Assembly (NCBI GenBank): GCA_002717625.1
Contig: PBEF01000014.1
Location: 1-54,955 of the forward strand
DNA: 54,955 nt
Source: Fidelibacterota bacterium
GTDB taxonomy: Bacteria > Fidelibacterota > Marinisomatia > SCGC-AAA003-L08 > D37C17
Direction of reading: 5' to 3'
Position 1 is the first letter of the stretch, and the number at the start of each line of letters is the position of its first letter. The position numbers and the translations under genes are program-made. The notes beneath the pieces were generated by a model. The model worked only from the letters and a program-made list of their open reading frames with translations. It searched no databases and had not been told where the DNA came from. This document shows, one piece after another, positions 8,087 through 16,572 of this stretch.

Positions 8087-9091
8087 TTAAAAAAAGTATA
8101 TAATACTAATTACAAAAAATATTTGAATAGTGTATGCAAAAATAGATACAAATAATGATTTTTTACCAAATCTTAAAATACTACTAAATGAAATTTTTAA
8201 ACCTATACCTGCCATTGCAATAACAAGTAATACTTTTGATACTTTTTGGAAAAAAATAATGAATATATCTGAAATAAAATTGAATGATGTTAAAATTGAT
8301 AAAATTATAAATCCTATAATAAAATAAGGTATGGAAAAAGTATTAGACTTTTTATTTTCAGTTTTATTTGATACTAAAAAAGCAAGCAAAACTAAAGCTG
8401 GACCTAGCATTACTATCCTAATCATTTTTATAATTGTTGCGTATTCACCTACTTCTTGATTTATTAGAAAACCAGAAGCTGTTACTTGTCCGAAGGCCTG
8501 TATAGTTGACCCTATAACAAATCCCATTTCTTTATTTGAAAATTCTGAAAAAAAGTTAAGAAGAATGCCTGGAATTACAAAAATACTAATTGCACCTAAT
8601 GTATTTACAATCGCAATAGAAATACCTGCCTCATCTTCATCAGCATCTAATACTTTTGAAGCTCCAGCAATTGCAGATGACCCACATATTCCATTCCCAA
8701 TACCTAGTAGAATAGATAAATGATGAGATAATCCAAATAATCGACCCAAAGCATAACAAAATAAAATAGATGCTAATATAATCAAAACAATTAATGCAAC
8801 ATTATTAATACTAATATATGATAGTACATCAATATCCATATATGAACCTAAAAATACTATGGCAATACTTAGCAGTATTTTCTCAGAAAATGAAATACCT
8901 TCATTAAAAATAGTACTTTTACTAATAAGTAAATTATTTGTTACAAGACCTATCAAAATTGCAATTGCAACAGACCCTAAAGTAATAAAATCTGATAAAT
9001 AAATTGATAAAAATGCTATTGAAGTTGTTAGTATAGTACCAGGTATAATATTCTTTATTTTATCCAAAAAATTAATCTTCTGTTTTTCCAC
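8087..9091 (-). CDS. YeiH-family putative sulfate/sulfite exporter
   Basis: The 334-aa inner-membrane protein has about ten spans. The family signature is clear in LLGIGNGICGSSAIAGASKVLDADEDEAGISIAIVNTLGAISIFVIPG, the conserved UPF0324/YeiH core. The family is annotated as putative sulfate exporters, although direct transport evidence is limited. Its start overlaps the end of the persulfide-dioxygenase-like gene by 20 bases, so the two are translationally coupled. This suggests export of the sulfite or sulfate made by that enzyme. The substrate is inferred from this context. Confidence 0.85.
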   Translation of the reverse strand: MEKQKINFLDKIKNIIPGTILTTSIAFLSIYLSDFITLGSVAIAILIGLVTNNLLISKSTIFNEGISFSEKILLSIAIVFLGSYMDIDVLSYISINNVALIVLIILASILFCYALGRLFGLSHHLSILLGIGNGICGSSAIAGASKVLDADEDEAGISIAIVNTLGAISIFVIPGILLNFFSEFSNKEMGFVIGSTIQAFGQVTASGFLINQEVGEYATIIKMIRIVMLGPALVLLAFLVSNKTENKKSNTFSIPYFIIGFIILSILTSFNFISDIFIIFFQKVSKVLLVIAMAGIGLKISFSSILRFGKKSLFVSIFAYTIQIFFVISIIYFF

Positions 9092-9773
9092 ATTTCATAT
9101 TTGCAGGCACAGCAATATCAAATTTTTTAGGATATGGTCTTTCTTTTTTAGATTCATTTAATATAAAATCTTCTTTTTTAATATGCAATCCAACATTTGG
9201 ATTAGATTTTTTTTCTTCAGCAATTGTTGAACATGTAAAGCCATTATAATTATGTCCTGGATATACTACAGTACAATCAGGGTATTTAAATATTTTTTGT
9301 GTAATGCTATCATATGTATCACTTGATGAACCTCCTTGAAAATCTGTTCTACCTGTTCCATCAATAAATAAAGTATCACCAGTAAATATATAGCCTTGGA
9401 TATAATATGATGTACAGCCTGATGTATGACCAGGAGTATGTATAGCTTTAACACTATGACTGCCCAAGGTTAATAATTCGTCATCATCAAGATATATATC
9501 AGCACCCTCAACCCCTGTCTTAGAACCATAAACTACTTGAACACCAGTTTTAGATCTTATCGTATCAGAGCCTGTAATATGATCCGCATGAACATGTGTT
9601 TCAACTACATACTCTAGCTTTAAATCTAGTTTCTTAATTAATGTTAAGTCTCTATCAACTTGCTCTAAAACAGAATCAATGAGCAAACACTTCTTTGTTT
9701 GATCACACCAAAGTAAGTATGTATACGTCCAAGTATCATAATCAAATAACTGTCTAACTTTTATTGAATTCAT
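9072..9773 (-). CDS. metallo-beta-lactamase fold persulfide dioxygenase-like enzyme (ETHE1/Blh type)
   Basis: The 233-aa cytoplasmic enzyme has the metal-binding motif THVHADH (His60, His62, Asp64, His65), then His116 in TPGHTSGCTSYY, Asp133 in FTGDTLFIDGTGRTDFQGG and His174 in VYPGHNYNG. The GTGRTDFQ(G/x)GS stretch and the overall length match ETHE1/Blh persulfide dioxygenases. These are mononuclear Fe(II) enzymes that oxidise glutathione persulfide to sulfite. A glyoxalase II would have a longer C-terminal substrate domain. The downstream YeiH-type exporter overlaps it by 20 bases, fitting sulfide detoxification. The gene is divergent from the GNAT gene, with 47 bases between starts. Confidence 0.85.
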   Translation of the reverse strand: MNSIKVRQLFDYDTWTYTYLLWCDQTKKCLLIDSVLEQVDRDLTLIKKLDLKLEYVVETHVHADHITGSDTIRSKTGVQVVYGSKTGVEGADIYLDDDELLTLGSHSVKAIHTPGHTSGCTSYYIQGYIFTGDTLFIDGTGRTDFQGGSSSDTYDSITQKIFKYPDCTVVYPGHNYNGFTCSTIAEEKKSNPNVGLHIKKEDFILNESKKERPYPKKFDIAVPANMKCGKTED

Positions 9774-9820
9774 ATAATATAAATTAATTATTATTAAGTA
9801 TAAATTTTATTAAAAATAAT

Positions 9821-10798
9821 ATGATTGAAATAAAAAAATTTACTGAAACTGATAAAGAATTTATGGAACTTGCAAGAATAGATAATCTTGTTAATCATGA
9901 TTGTATATCTCATCCAGATGAGGATAAGAATAATTGGAGAATAAGAGATAAAAGTATAATTCGCAACAGACTACTTCTTTATGACAACAATATATTAATT
10001 GGTGTTATTTATTATAGCCAAGGTAGAGAAAAAAATAATAGAACATGTTTTTATACATTGAATTTAGATCCCAAATATAACCACAAAGGCTATAGGCATT
10101 TACTATATAGTAAAATGCTTGAAGAGATAAAAATTTTCAATTGCAATCTAGTACATACAAGTATTTATGAACATCCAAATTATACTGAGCATAAGAAATT
10201 ATTAGAAAAGGAAAATTTTAAAATTGTTCAAAAAAATAGAGAGTATTCCTGTGATATCACAAAAGTTGATATAGAAAAATATAAGTCATTATTTAAAAAA
10301 TTAGATAATGATGGTATAAAATTCTACGATTCTAAAGAAGAAATGGTGAAAAATAATAAAAAATTTCCAGATCATTTTAAAAAATTAGAAGAATTAGAGT
10401 GGAGAATAGAACAAGATTTTCCAATTCCTGATGGTATTTCACACACAAGAACCCCTTTTAAACATTGGTTGAAACTGTGTTATGATTTCTATGAAAATTC
10501 TTATGGAGTTGATATTGTTGCTGTGTATAAAAAACAGTATATAGCTTCAACAGATATTACAGTTTATCCTAAATCAGAGCCTCATAAAGGGTGGACTGGT
10601 GGCCTTGGAGTATTAAAAAAATTTCGTAGAAAAGGGATAGCAACAGCTCTTAAAATAAAAGCAATAGAAAAACTTCTAGAAAAAGGAGTAACAGAGATTA
10701 GAACAGATAATGAAGAAAATAATCCGATGTACAAGATTAATGTAGCTCTTGGATTTAAGCCTGTACCATTTAGTCTAGACTATTCAAAAGAAATCTAG
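9821..10798 (+). CDS. GNAT family N-acetyltransferase, two-domain
   Basis: The 325-aa protein looks like two tandem GNAT folds. The N-terminal half (about 1-145) is degenerate but has YSKMLEEIKIFNCNLVHTSIYEHPNY. The C-terminal half carries the acetyl-CoA binding motif A in TGGLGVLKKFRRKGIATALKIKAIE, with RRKGIA as the pyrophosphate loop. It ends with IRTDNEENNPMYKINVALGFKPV, the usual GNAT motif B. Members acetylate amines on small molecules or proteins; the substrate here is unknown. It is a single rightward gene between the divergent sulfur pair and a convergent small membrane protein. Confidence 0.85.
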   Translation: MIEIKKFTETDKEFMELARIDNLVNHDCISHPDEDKNNWRIRDKSIIRNRLLLYDNNILIGVIYYSQGREKNNRTCFYTLNLDPKYNHKGYRHLLYSKMLEEIKIFNCNLVHTSIYEHPNYTEHKKLLEKENFKIVQKNREYSCDITKVDIEKYKSLFKKLDNDGIKFYDSKEEMVKNNKKFPDHFKKLEELEWRIEQDFPIPDGISHTRTPFKHWLKLCYDFYENSYGVDIVAVYKKQYIASTDITVYPKSEPHKGWTGGLGVLKKFRRKGIATALKIKAIEKLLEKGVTEIRTDNEENNPMYKINVALGFKPVPFSLDYSKEI

Positions 10799-10800
10799 AA

Positions 10801-11133
10801 TTATTTAAATGCACTAATAATTAATTCTGCTATTTTATAAATAAAAAATAAAAGACCACCAAGCACACAAAAAGCAAAAATAAAAATTGGAATAAATGGG
10901 ATATTAACAATACTCTTCCCATCTTTATCATTTACTTTTACTCCAGTAATTCCAACTTTAACATTGGTACCATCACCACTCTTATTTACATTAACAGTTT
11001 TAGAATCCTTATTAACATCAATCACTACTTTTTTACCATCTTGATCTTTTTCAATATGAATTTTTCCTGTTTTTTCAAATTCCTCTTTTAAACTTTCTGA
11101 AAAATCAGTGTTTTTTTCTTTTTGATTTGGCAT
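10801..11133 (-). CDS. hypothetical protein with C-terminal membrane anchor, 110 aa
   Basis: The open frame can begin at a GTG at 11136, but the adjacent ATG at 11133 is better spaced from AGGAG (6 bases), so I chose it. Residues 1-75 are hydrophilic and rich in Lys, Asp and Val repeats (KVVIDVNKDSKTVNVNKSGDG, VKVGITGVKVNDKDG), suggesting a small beta-structured domain. One strong membrane segment (about 78-103, IPIFIFAFCVLGGLLFFIYKI) lies near the C-terminus. It is a probable tail-anchored envelope protein of unknown function. It follows the large C25 gene on the same strand by 57 bases. Confidence 0.6.
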   Translation of the reverse strand: MPNQKEKNTDFSESLKEEFEKTGKIHIEKDQDGKKVVIDVNKDSKTVNVNKSGDGTNVKVGITGVKVNDKDGKSIVNIPFIPIFIFAFCVLGGLLFFIYKIAELIISAFK

Positions 11134-11193
11134 CACTAACTCCTATTGATTAGAAAATAATCTAAAAAATATAGACTTATTATAAAAGAAATT

Positions 11194-14100
11194 TTAAGAA
11201 TCAAGAATTAAAGATACTAATTGTACAACATCAATAACATCTATCATGCCATCCATATTGATATCACCACTTTCGATATAATCTTCAGAATCTAATATAA
11301 TAGAAACTAATAAAATAATATCTTGAATATTGATAACAGAATCAAAATTCAAATCGCCTAAAAAAGCACTTTCATCTACAACAGATAATACAATTGGAAT
11401 TTCAATACTACTATTTACATCGGATGAAACAATAATTGATGCATTATACTCACCTTGTAATAAATTCGAAGTATTAACCTCAATATAAATTTGACTAGAT
11501 TGACCATCATATAATTCACCATACAAGCCATCATCATTACTAGGTGTTAACAATAACCAATCTGAAGGGACAAAAGGCCTCTTAAACTTAATAGACATAT
11601 TATCATTAAAATAATTTCCATTATACTCATCTACTTGAGAAGCTATTGTTCCTAATCCATTTTGCATTCCAACAGTAGCACTGTAATTACCTTGAATTTC
11701 TCTAAGATTAATATCAATATCACCATTAGAATAAATTATAATTTGGAAATCATAGGATGTATTCTCAAAACCTTCTGAAACCCAATGAGCAACATTATCA
11801 AACCATACAACTAATTTTTCATTATCAGAATCATTATCAGTATAATAATAGACATTACCTGCACATGTTGAATTACAATTATCATTAACAGGATTTAAAT
11901 CATCCCAAAAACCAAATATTGCAGGGTGTGGATAATCAACAGAGGGGATATTACCATTGTACCATTCAGAATTATCTTCTCCAAATCCAATCCATCCATT
12001 TGCATTAATTCTAAACTGAGTATATATATCACCATAAAAAGGAAAATCAAAGCCAATATCAATAAGCGATGTACTAGCATCATTTGAAGAAAAATTAACC
12101 TGTACTCCTTCAATATCAACCCATTCATAATCAATATCATTACTGATATTTGAATCAGTCCAAAAATAGCCATAAGCATCAGGACCATTCCCTGGAGTAT
12201 CAAAAGGAGACTCTAATTCAGGATAGCTTTTACTTACACTATAATTTAACACAGAACCTTCTTCTCCATTATTTTCAATTGTTAATATTGAGTAATCAGA
12301 ATCCCCTTCTGCAACTTCAAAATCAGTATAAGGAATATTATAATCTAATTGAGCTGCTGGAAGAGCGATTGGAGCTTGAGTTGTAATATATAAAGCTGTT
12401 TGATCACTTAATTCCATAGCTGCACGAGCATAATCATTATAGTAGGTATACTGCAATCCATCATCGGAAAAATGATTTTCAATGCCTATAGTTGCATAAC
12501 TACCATGTATTGGAGGATATGATGTAAAACTACCTGATGAAGTATTATTAAAATCTTGATATTGAATTTTTATATTATTATCTCCATTCGGCTGTGCAGA
12601 ATCATTATATAAAATAATTTGAAAAGTATTGCTATCATTGCCCCAATTTGTTCGCATATTATCCCATTGAATAATTACATATTGATCTGTTGAATACGCA
12701 TAAACATCTCCATTATTACCAGTTTCAAGGTCATCCCAAAATGCAGCAATCATAGGTGTTGGGCCACCAGCACCTGGAATAGGATAATTTCTAAATGCTG
12801 CAGCTCCTGCAGAACCAAGCGATATCCAACCATTAGTACAAACTGTTATTTCATCATATTCAATGCCATAAAACTGAAAAGTAAATGGTAAAGAAACATT
12901 TGCGAGAGGCCCATTACCACTCCAATTTCCATTACCACTATTTGAAAGATTAAGGTTACTACCTATTGAGCTAATTTCAATCCAATCATAATTTGGAACT
13001 AAATCATAATTTATATCACCTGAATCATAAATATAATATCCATATTCATCAGGACCCATAGGATCTGTCACAGAAGATAAACCAACTGTTAGGAGATAGT
13101 TTTCAATACTACTATACCCCTCAGATGATTCTATAAGTAATTGTAAAACAAACTGTGTACCACCTGCAATATCATTGCTTGCTGTAATATTAAATCCATT
13201 ATCTGAGATTAAAGATTCTCCAGGATTTAAAGAATTCCAAGAACCATTTGAATCATTTATTTGAATTTGATTACCATTATATTGTAGCTGACCTGTAACA
13301 TTAGATGCAGATAGCATACCTGAATTATTCAAAGTAATATCTAAACTTATTGTTTGACCTGCTGGAACATATCCTGTACCTACAATTGTCAACAAAGCAC
13401 CATTAACATCAAGCGGAATCTCTGAAGTCCACTGATTTGAATCATTATCTGTGATAATTAATCTTAATTCTAAATCTTCATATTGTTTGGCTGAAGGTAA
13501 AACAGAAATAACGAATTCATTATCTGAATAAATTGTTTGTCCTGATGGAATACTAGAATAAGAAACTACTCCCTGATCTATTATAACTTTATCAGATGTT
13601 GAAATTAAAGTTGCTGTTATATTAGAAGCTGTATTAGAACCATGATTAATCAATGGAATACTTAAACCAACAGTTTCTCCTGCTGAGACTAAATTATCAT
13701 TATCATCATTAATTTGTATTTCAGAATTATTATTATAATTAACATTTAAGTTTAAATTTGAAATTGATATAGAACCTTGATAAGGTTTATGGTCAAGCTT
13801 AGTTACTGTAAGCATCATATTATTTGTTTCTACTGGATTTAAGCTAAATGTTACACGCCCTAATGAATCTGTAAATAAATTTATTGCTATATCATCTCCA
13901 TCTATTAAGAGAGAAACCTGTGCCCCTTCAACAGGAACGCCTTGACTATCAAGAACTTCAACATCTAAATAATTTGTCCCATATGATATTGTTGAATTAT
14001 GAGTAACAGATATTACTTCTGGTGGTGCAGACCAAAGATGTGTAGCAGCATCACCCATTAAGTTATTCCATTGTGTAAAAGCACTTATCCACTCATATGG

Positions 14101-15711
14101 ATCACCTGGATAAGTAGTATATAGTGCTAACTTTCCGCTTGCAAGTGCAGCTCCAGCAGTTCCTACATTATCAGCAAGAATACCATGATAAATACCCATA
14201 TCTACAATATTATTAAATAAAGTATGCGTATTCCATGTTGCCGTTCCAATAGCAGCAACACCTCCTCTTGGATTAGTAACAGAGCCTGCTCTAAAAAATT
14301 TTTCAGACATAGCTGTTTGATCTTCTGCAAATGACCCTGTTCCACATGTTAATATTGTAGCAAATGGGAGTTTCCAACCACTACTAGCGTTGTCAACATC
14401 ACCTGTATCAAATCCACTCATCCCCAAATAGCCACGATAATTAAAAAATAAAACTCCATCTGATAATTCATTTTGCATCCAAGTTGACCAACCACTTCCA
14501 GATGTTTTAATAGCTACATCATCAAAACCATGATTTTCTAATGATTGTTTTATAGCCTGTTTTGTAATAGCACATGAGTTTCCTGAAGTTGATGGATCAC
14601 CTGCCATAGCAGCTCTTTGATAATAATTAGGATAACTATCAAGATAAGTAGCCTTTTCATAATTTAAAATTTTATAAATAACTGTTGTTAATTCACTACT
14701 ACTTCTAATTGACATTCTACCTATTAACACTTCAGGTAAAAGGTCATTACCATCTAATTGTGAATAAGGATGATCTCCTTCACACTGATTTCCATAACTA
14801 TCATGACCAAAATCTTCATAGTATGTAGGAATACTATAAGAACCACCAACATCTCCTATTAATGATACATATTCAGGAGGGGGATTAAAAGTATCATATG
14901 CATTTTCAATATAGTTCTTTATAGATGAAGTTGAACTACCTGTCTGAGAAGTCGTTGCAGTATATACGATATAACCTCTTTGTCTCCTCCACTCTACAAG
15001 CTGTAAAAAAGTAGAATTAGATATAACACTACTAGGCCCTATATATAGTACAGCAGATTGCTGATAATCATCCCTAGTATTCATACTATAATTAATAATT
15101 GAGCTCTTATATATATTTTCAAAAACTTTTGATTTAGGCATTACTCTTTGTTCTATAGTATTCTGATTCTCACCTATTTCTCGCATTTCAATATTTACTG
15201 ATGTATAAACTTCTAAGCGCCTATTTTGAGGCTCATACCTAAATGGTACAATGCTAACATTAGAAACAACAATATCACGCATAATCATTGGATCTGATAA
15301 TATCACATTCTGATATGGATATATATTAGAAGAAGAATAAAAATAATTATCTTTATCATCAATAGATACTTTTTCAAGCCCTTTTTCAATTTTTTGGTTT
15401 GGAATAATTTCTACATCATCTATAAAATATGAATCAATAACATTATAGGTAATATCATATTCTTTATTAGGATCAATCATTAATAATGTAGAAAACTTTG
15501 GAAGCTTTGGCATACCAATCATTGAAGTTTCACCTTTAGAGTCTACAATAATTTTAGTATAAACACCTTTTTGTTCTAAAGAAATATTATCTAAATTAAA
15601 TTTTATTGATATAGATTTATTATTTGCATCAATTAATTCAAATTCATTATAAGTATCTGCAAAAACTACAGATAGAATTATTAAAGCATAAAGTAATAAT
15701 TGTTTTTTCAT
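11194..15711 (-). CDS. gingipain-family (C25) secreted protein with dockerin-like tail; catalytic His position is Tyr
   Basis: The 1505-aa exported protein has a signal peptide (1-19) and a propeptide-like region (about 20-210). A C25 peptidase-like domain follows (about 215-560): LYIGPSSVI, EYVSLIGDVGG, and the catalytic region FFNYRGYLGMSG, then LPFATILTCGTGSF. In active gingipains the first motif reads NYxGHG; here the His position is Tyr428, while the nucleophile Cys456 is kept. Downstream lie Ig-like domains. Then come two copies of a beta-domain (about 915-1150 and 1170-1395) with NGWISLG/NGWIGFG and FWDDL motifs. The last 55 residues are a dockerin-like duplicated calcium module. The protease may be inactive or use other residues. 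It is divergent from the TIGR02206 gene, with 126 bases between. Confidence 0.8.
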   Translation of the reverse strand: MKKQLLLYALIILSVVFADTYNEFELIDANNKSISIKFNLDNISLEQKGVYTKIIVDSKGETSMIGMPKLPKFSTLLMIDPNKEYDITYNVIDSYFIDDVEIIPNQKIEKGLEKVSIDDKDNYFYSSSNIYPYQNVILSDPMIMRDIVVSNVSIVPFRYEPQNRRLEVYTSVNIEMREIGENQNTIEQRVMPKSKVFENIYKSSIINYSMNTRDDYQQSAVLYIGPSSVISNSTFLQLVEWRRQRGYIVYTATTSQTGSSTSSIKNYIENAYDTFNPPPEYVSLIGDVGGSYSIPTYYEDFGHDSYGNQCEGDHPYSQLDGNDLLPEVLIGRMSIRSSSELTTVIYKILNYEKATYLDSYPNYYQRAAMAGDPSTSGNSCAITKQAIKQSLENHGFDDVAIKTSGSGWSTWMQNELSDGVLFFNYRGYLGMSGFDTGDVDNASSGWKLPFATILTCGTGSFAEDQTAMSEKFFRAGSVTNPRGGVAAIGTATWNTHTLFNNIVDMGIYHGILADNVGTAGAALASGKLALYTTYPGDPYEWISAFTQWNNLMGDAATHLWSAPPEVISVTHNSTISYGTNYLDVEVLDSQGVPVEGAQVSLLIDGDDIAINLFTDSLGRVTFSLNPVETNNMMLTVTKLDHKPYQGSISISNLNLNVNYNNNSEIQINDDNDNLVSAGETVGLSIPLINHGSNTASNITATLISTSDKVIIDQGVVSYSSIPSGQTIYSDNEFVISVLPSAKQYEDLELRLIITDNDSNQWTSEIPLDVNGALLTIVGTGYVPAGQTISLDITLNNSGMLSASNVTGQLQYNGNQIQINDSNGSWNSLNPGESLISDNGFNITASNDIAGGTQFVLQLLIESSEGYSSIENYLLTVGLSSVTDPMGPDEYGYYIYDSGDINYDLVPNYDWIEISSIGSNLNLSNSGNGNWSGNGPLANVSLPFTFQFYGIEYDEITVCTNGWISLGSAGAAAFRNYPIPGAGGPTPMIAAFWDDLETGNNGDVYAYSTDQYVIIQWDNMRTNWGNDSNTFQIILYNDSAQPNGDNNIKIQYQDFNNTSSGSFTSYPPIHGSYATIGIENHFSDDGLQYTYYNDYARAAMELSDQTALYITTQAPIALPAAQLDYNIPYTDFEVAEGDSDYSILTIENNGEEGSVLNYSVSKSYPELESPFDTPGNGPDAYGYFWTDSNISNDIDYEWVDIEGVQVNFSSNDASTSLIDIGFDFPFYGDIYTQFRINANGWIGFGEDNSEWYNGNIPSVDYPHPAIFGFWDDLNPVNDNCNSTCAGNVYYYTDNDSDNEKLVVWFDNVAHWVSEGFENTSYDFQIIIYSNGDIDINLREIQGNYSATVGMQNGLGTIASQVDEYNGNYFNDNMSIKFKRPFVPSDWLLLTPSNDDGLYGELYDGQSSQIYIEVNTSNLLQGEYNASIIVSSDVNSSIEIPIVLSVVDESAFLGDLNFDSVINIQDIILLVSIILDSEDYIESGDINMDGMIDVIDVVQLVSLILDS

Positions 15712-15837
15712 TCTTCTCCTTAATAGAATTTCACTATTATTAATATATTAATTAATAATAAATATCATAAGACTATATTTGTTTCAATATGTAATGAATT
15801 TATGTTTTTTTATATAAAGTATTAATAAATTTTAATT

Positions 15838-16572
15838 ATGTTAGATAATAGATATTATGCTATTCCAATATTTTCTAATGAATGGTGGATTAATAATACA
15901 ATAACATTACTATGTGTTGTTTTTATACTGTTTATTTCAAATCTCTTATATAAGAAAAACAATTTAAGAATATTTAATTATTGTATAGGCATTATACTAT
16001 TATTAAGAATACTTTGGAATCAATGGTATCAATATGAAATTGGACAGTGGAATGCTGAGTGGAGTCTTCCAATTCAAATGTGCAGTTTTTCTTCTATATT
16101 TTCTGGTCTGATACTTATTACTCATAATCTAAATATTAATAAAAAATATAAATTTCTTTTATTTGAGTTTCTTCTATACTGGAGCATTGGAGCCTTTTAT
16201 GCATTTTTAACTCCTGTGTATACATCAGGAGCAGAAGGTTTTATATACTACGATTATTATGTTTCACATGGAGGAATATTGTTTGTAATTATTTACTGTC
16301 AGATGTTTTTAGGATATTCACCTAGAAAGAAGTCATGGCTGAAAATATTCTTATATTCTCAACCAATATTAGTTATAATTCATATTATCAATATTATAAT
16401 TGGAGGAGATGCAAATTATTTTTATACATTAAAACCACCAATAGCAGATAATCCTCTTATTATGGGAACATACCCAACCCACATTATAATTCTTGATCTT
16501 TTTGCAGGTATACACTTTTATTTTTTATACTTGCTATTATATAGAAGGACTAATCACCTAAAATCAAATTAA
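15838..16572 (+). CDS. TIGR02206/YwaF-like integral membrane protein
   Basis: The 244-aa protein has about seven membrane segments. Landmarks of the TIGR02206 (YwaF) family are WSLPIQMCSFSSIFSG, YYDYYVSHGGILFVI and NPLIMGTYPTHIIILDL. The family's function is not established. The start has no clear Shine-Dalgarno sequence. Its last 23 bases overlap, tail to tail, the end of the Cys-rich dockerin-tailed gene on the other strand, so the two 3' ends share DNA. It appears to be a monocistronic gene, divergent from the large C25 gene. Confidence 0.75.
   Translation: MLDNRYYAIPIFSNEWWINNTITLLCVVFILFISNLLYKKNNLRIFNYCIGIILLLRILWNQWYQYEIGQWNAEWSLPIQMCSFSSIFSGLILITHNLNINKKYKFLLFEFLLYWSIGAFYAFLTPVYTSGAEGFIYYDYYVSHGGILFVIIYCQMFLGYSPRKKSWLKIFLYSQPILVIIHIINIIIGGDANYFYTLKPPIADNPLIMGTYPTHIIILDLFAGIHFYFLYLLLYRRTNHLKSN

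Noticed and set aside
9072-9773. Glyoxalase II (hydroxyacylglutathione hydrolase) for the metallo-beta-lactamase gene
   Set aside because: The GTGRTDFQGGS region and the lack of the glyoxalase C-terminal domain fit persulfide dioxygenase better.
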